A program made the position numbers and the translations under genes. A DNA stretch of 7,237 bases from Nonlabens sp. (GTDB lineage: Bacteria > Bacteroidota > Bacteroidia > Flavobacteriales > Flavobacteriaceae), in contig JANQTO010000070.1 of NCBI GenBank assembly GCA_030731685.1, positions 1-7,237 of the forward strand, written 5' to 3'. Each line of letters starts with the position of its first letter. Positions within the stretch are counted from its first letter, which is position 1. Below, in pieces: positions 6,838-7,237 of this stretch. Under the pieces are notes generated by a model that was not told the DNA's origin, searched no databases, and saw only the letters and a list, made by a program, of their open reading frames with translations.

Positions 6838-7237
6838 ATGGGAGTTCGTAAAAAACAAATGGCTGATAAGCTAAAGGAAGAAAAAAGATCTATAGCTTTT
6901 GCAAAGTTAAACAACTGTCCTACTTCTCCTCGTAAGATGAGACTTGCTGCGGATATAATACGTGGTAAAAAAGTAGAGGATGCTCTAAATATATTGAAGT
7001 TTTCAGCTGTTGCTGCCGCAGGTAGATTAGACAAACTAGTTTTGTCAGCTGTTGCAAATTGGCAAGCTAAGAATGAAGACGCCGACGTTTCAGACGCAGG
7101 TCTATTTATCAAGGAGATTAGAGTTGATGGTGGTACAATGCTTAAAAGATTACGTCCTGCCCCGCAGGGTAGAGCACACCGTATAAGAAAAAGATCAAAC
7201 CACGTTACTCTTGTGTTGGGTCAAACTAATAACACTG
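6838..7237 (+). CDS. rplV: Large ribosomal subunit protein uL22 (L22), 3' end outside the window
   Basis: 133 codons plus one base are present and the frame is open to the window edge; flavobacterial uL22 is only slightly longer, so just the last few residues and the stop are missing. uL22 binds all domains of 23S rRNA and its long beta-hairpin lines the exit tunnel opposite uL4. Seen: [19 protein letters not shown] (25-43), [12 protein letters not shown] (69-80), and the tunnel hairpin [23 protein letters not shown] (94-116), where deletions or insertions cause macrolide resistance; here it appears intact. The ATG at 6838, 3 nt after rpsS, gives the MGVRKK start typical of the group. The S10-type order predicts rpsC next. 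Confidence 0.97.
   Translation, partial: MGVRKKQMADKLKEEKRSIAFAKLNNCPTSPRKMRLAADIIRGKKVEDALNILKFSAVAAAGRLDKLVLSAVANWQAKNEDADVSDAGLFIKEIRVDGGTMLKRLRPAPQGRAHRIRKRSNHVTLVLGQTNNT

Noticed and set aside
6801..7112. 103-codon minus-strand open frame across rpsS/rplV
   Set aside because: Fully antisense to well-supported ribosomal protein genes, with no signal of its own.
1..7237. CRISPR arrays, tRNA genes, insertion sequences, phage or defence genes
   Set aside because: No spaced direct repeats, cloverleaf-like sequence, transposase or defence-type coding sequence was seen; the window is nearly filled by ribosomal genes.

Overview
The window is a ribosomal-protein and translation-factor locus from a member of the Bacteroidota, most likely a (marine) Flavobacteriaceae. 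Several things support this. The gene order is rpsL-rpsG-fusA-rpsJ-rplC-rplD-rplW-rplB-rpsS-rplV with no tuf between fusA and rpsJ. Start codons lie in A/T-rich stretches without Shine-Dalgarno motifs. The promoter ahead of rpsL has the Bacteroidota form TTTG-N19-TAnnTTTG. The protein variants (for example [10 protein letters not shown] in uL2) are also of Bacteroidota type. A GCTTTCGCGAAAGCG palindrome present twice resembles a repeat I associate with some marine flavobacterial genera; that genus-level link is recollection and not proven here.

Layout: positions 558 to 1 (minus strand) hold the start of a secreted protein with POTRA-like sequence, probably the N-terminus of an Omp85/BamA-TamA-type outer-membrane protein, truncated by the window edge. 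It apparently starts at TTG. Positions 559-727 are a divergent intergenic region with a strong promoter for the ribosomal operon and a weaker candidate promoter for the leftward gene. From 728 to the right edge, ten genes run on the plus strand: uS12, uS7, EF-G, uS10, uL3, uL4, uL23, uL2, uS19 and a partial uL22. Most gaps are 2-11 nt, and rplC/rplD overlap by one base. Only two gaps are longer: rpsL-rpsG (48 nt, with a 7-bp hairpin) and rpsJ-rplC (90 nt, with a 16-19-bp hairpin built around the second palindrome copy).

Functionally, the plus-strand genes supply the decoding centre (uS12), the 30S head (uS7, uS10, uS19), the translocase EF-G, and the peptidyl-transferase/exit-tunnel framework of the 50S (uL2, uL3, uL4, uL22, uL23). 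This is the joined str and S10 operon of Bacteroidota. All complete genes look intact and conventional. I see no undescribed enzymatic system. The second-look items are the palindromic repeat (one copy in frame inside a coding sequence, one as an intercistronic hairpin), a GC-rich stem-loop inside the 5' end of rpsG, and the non-ATG start of the divergent gene.
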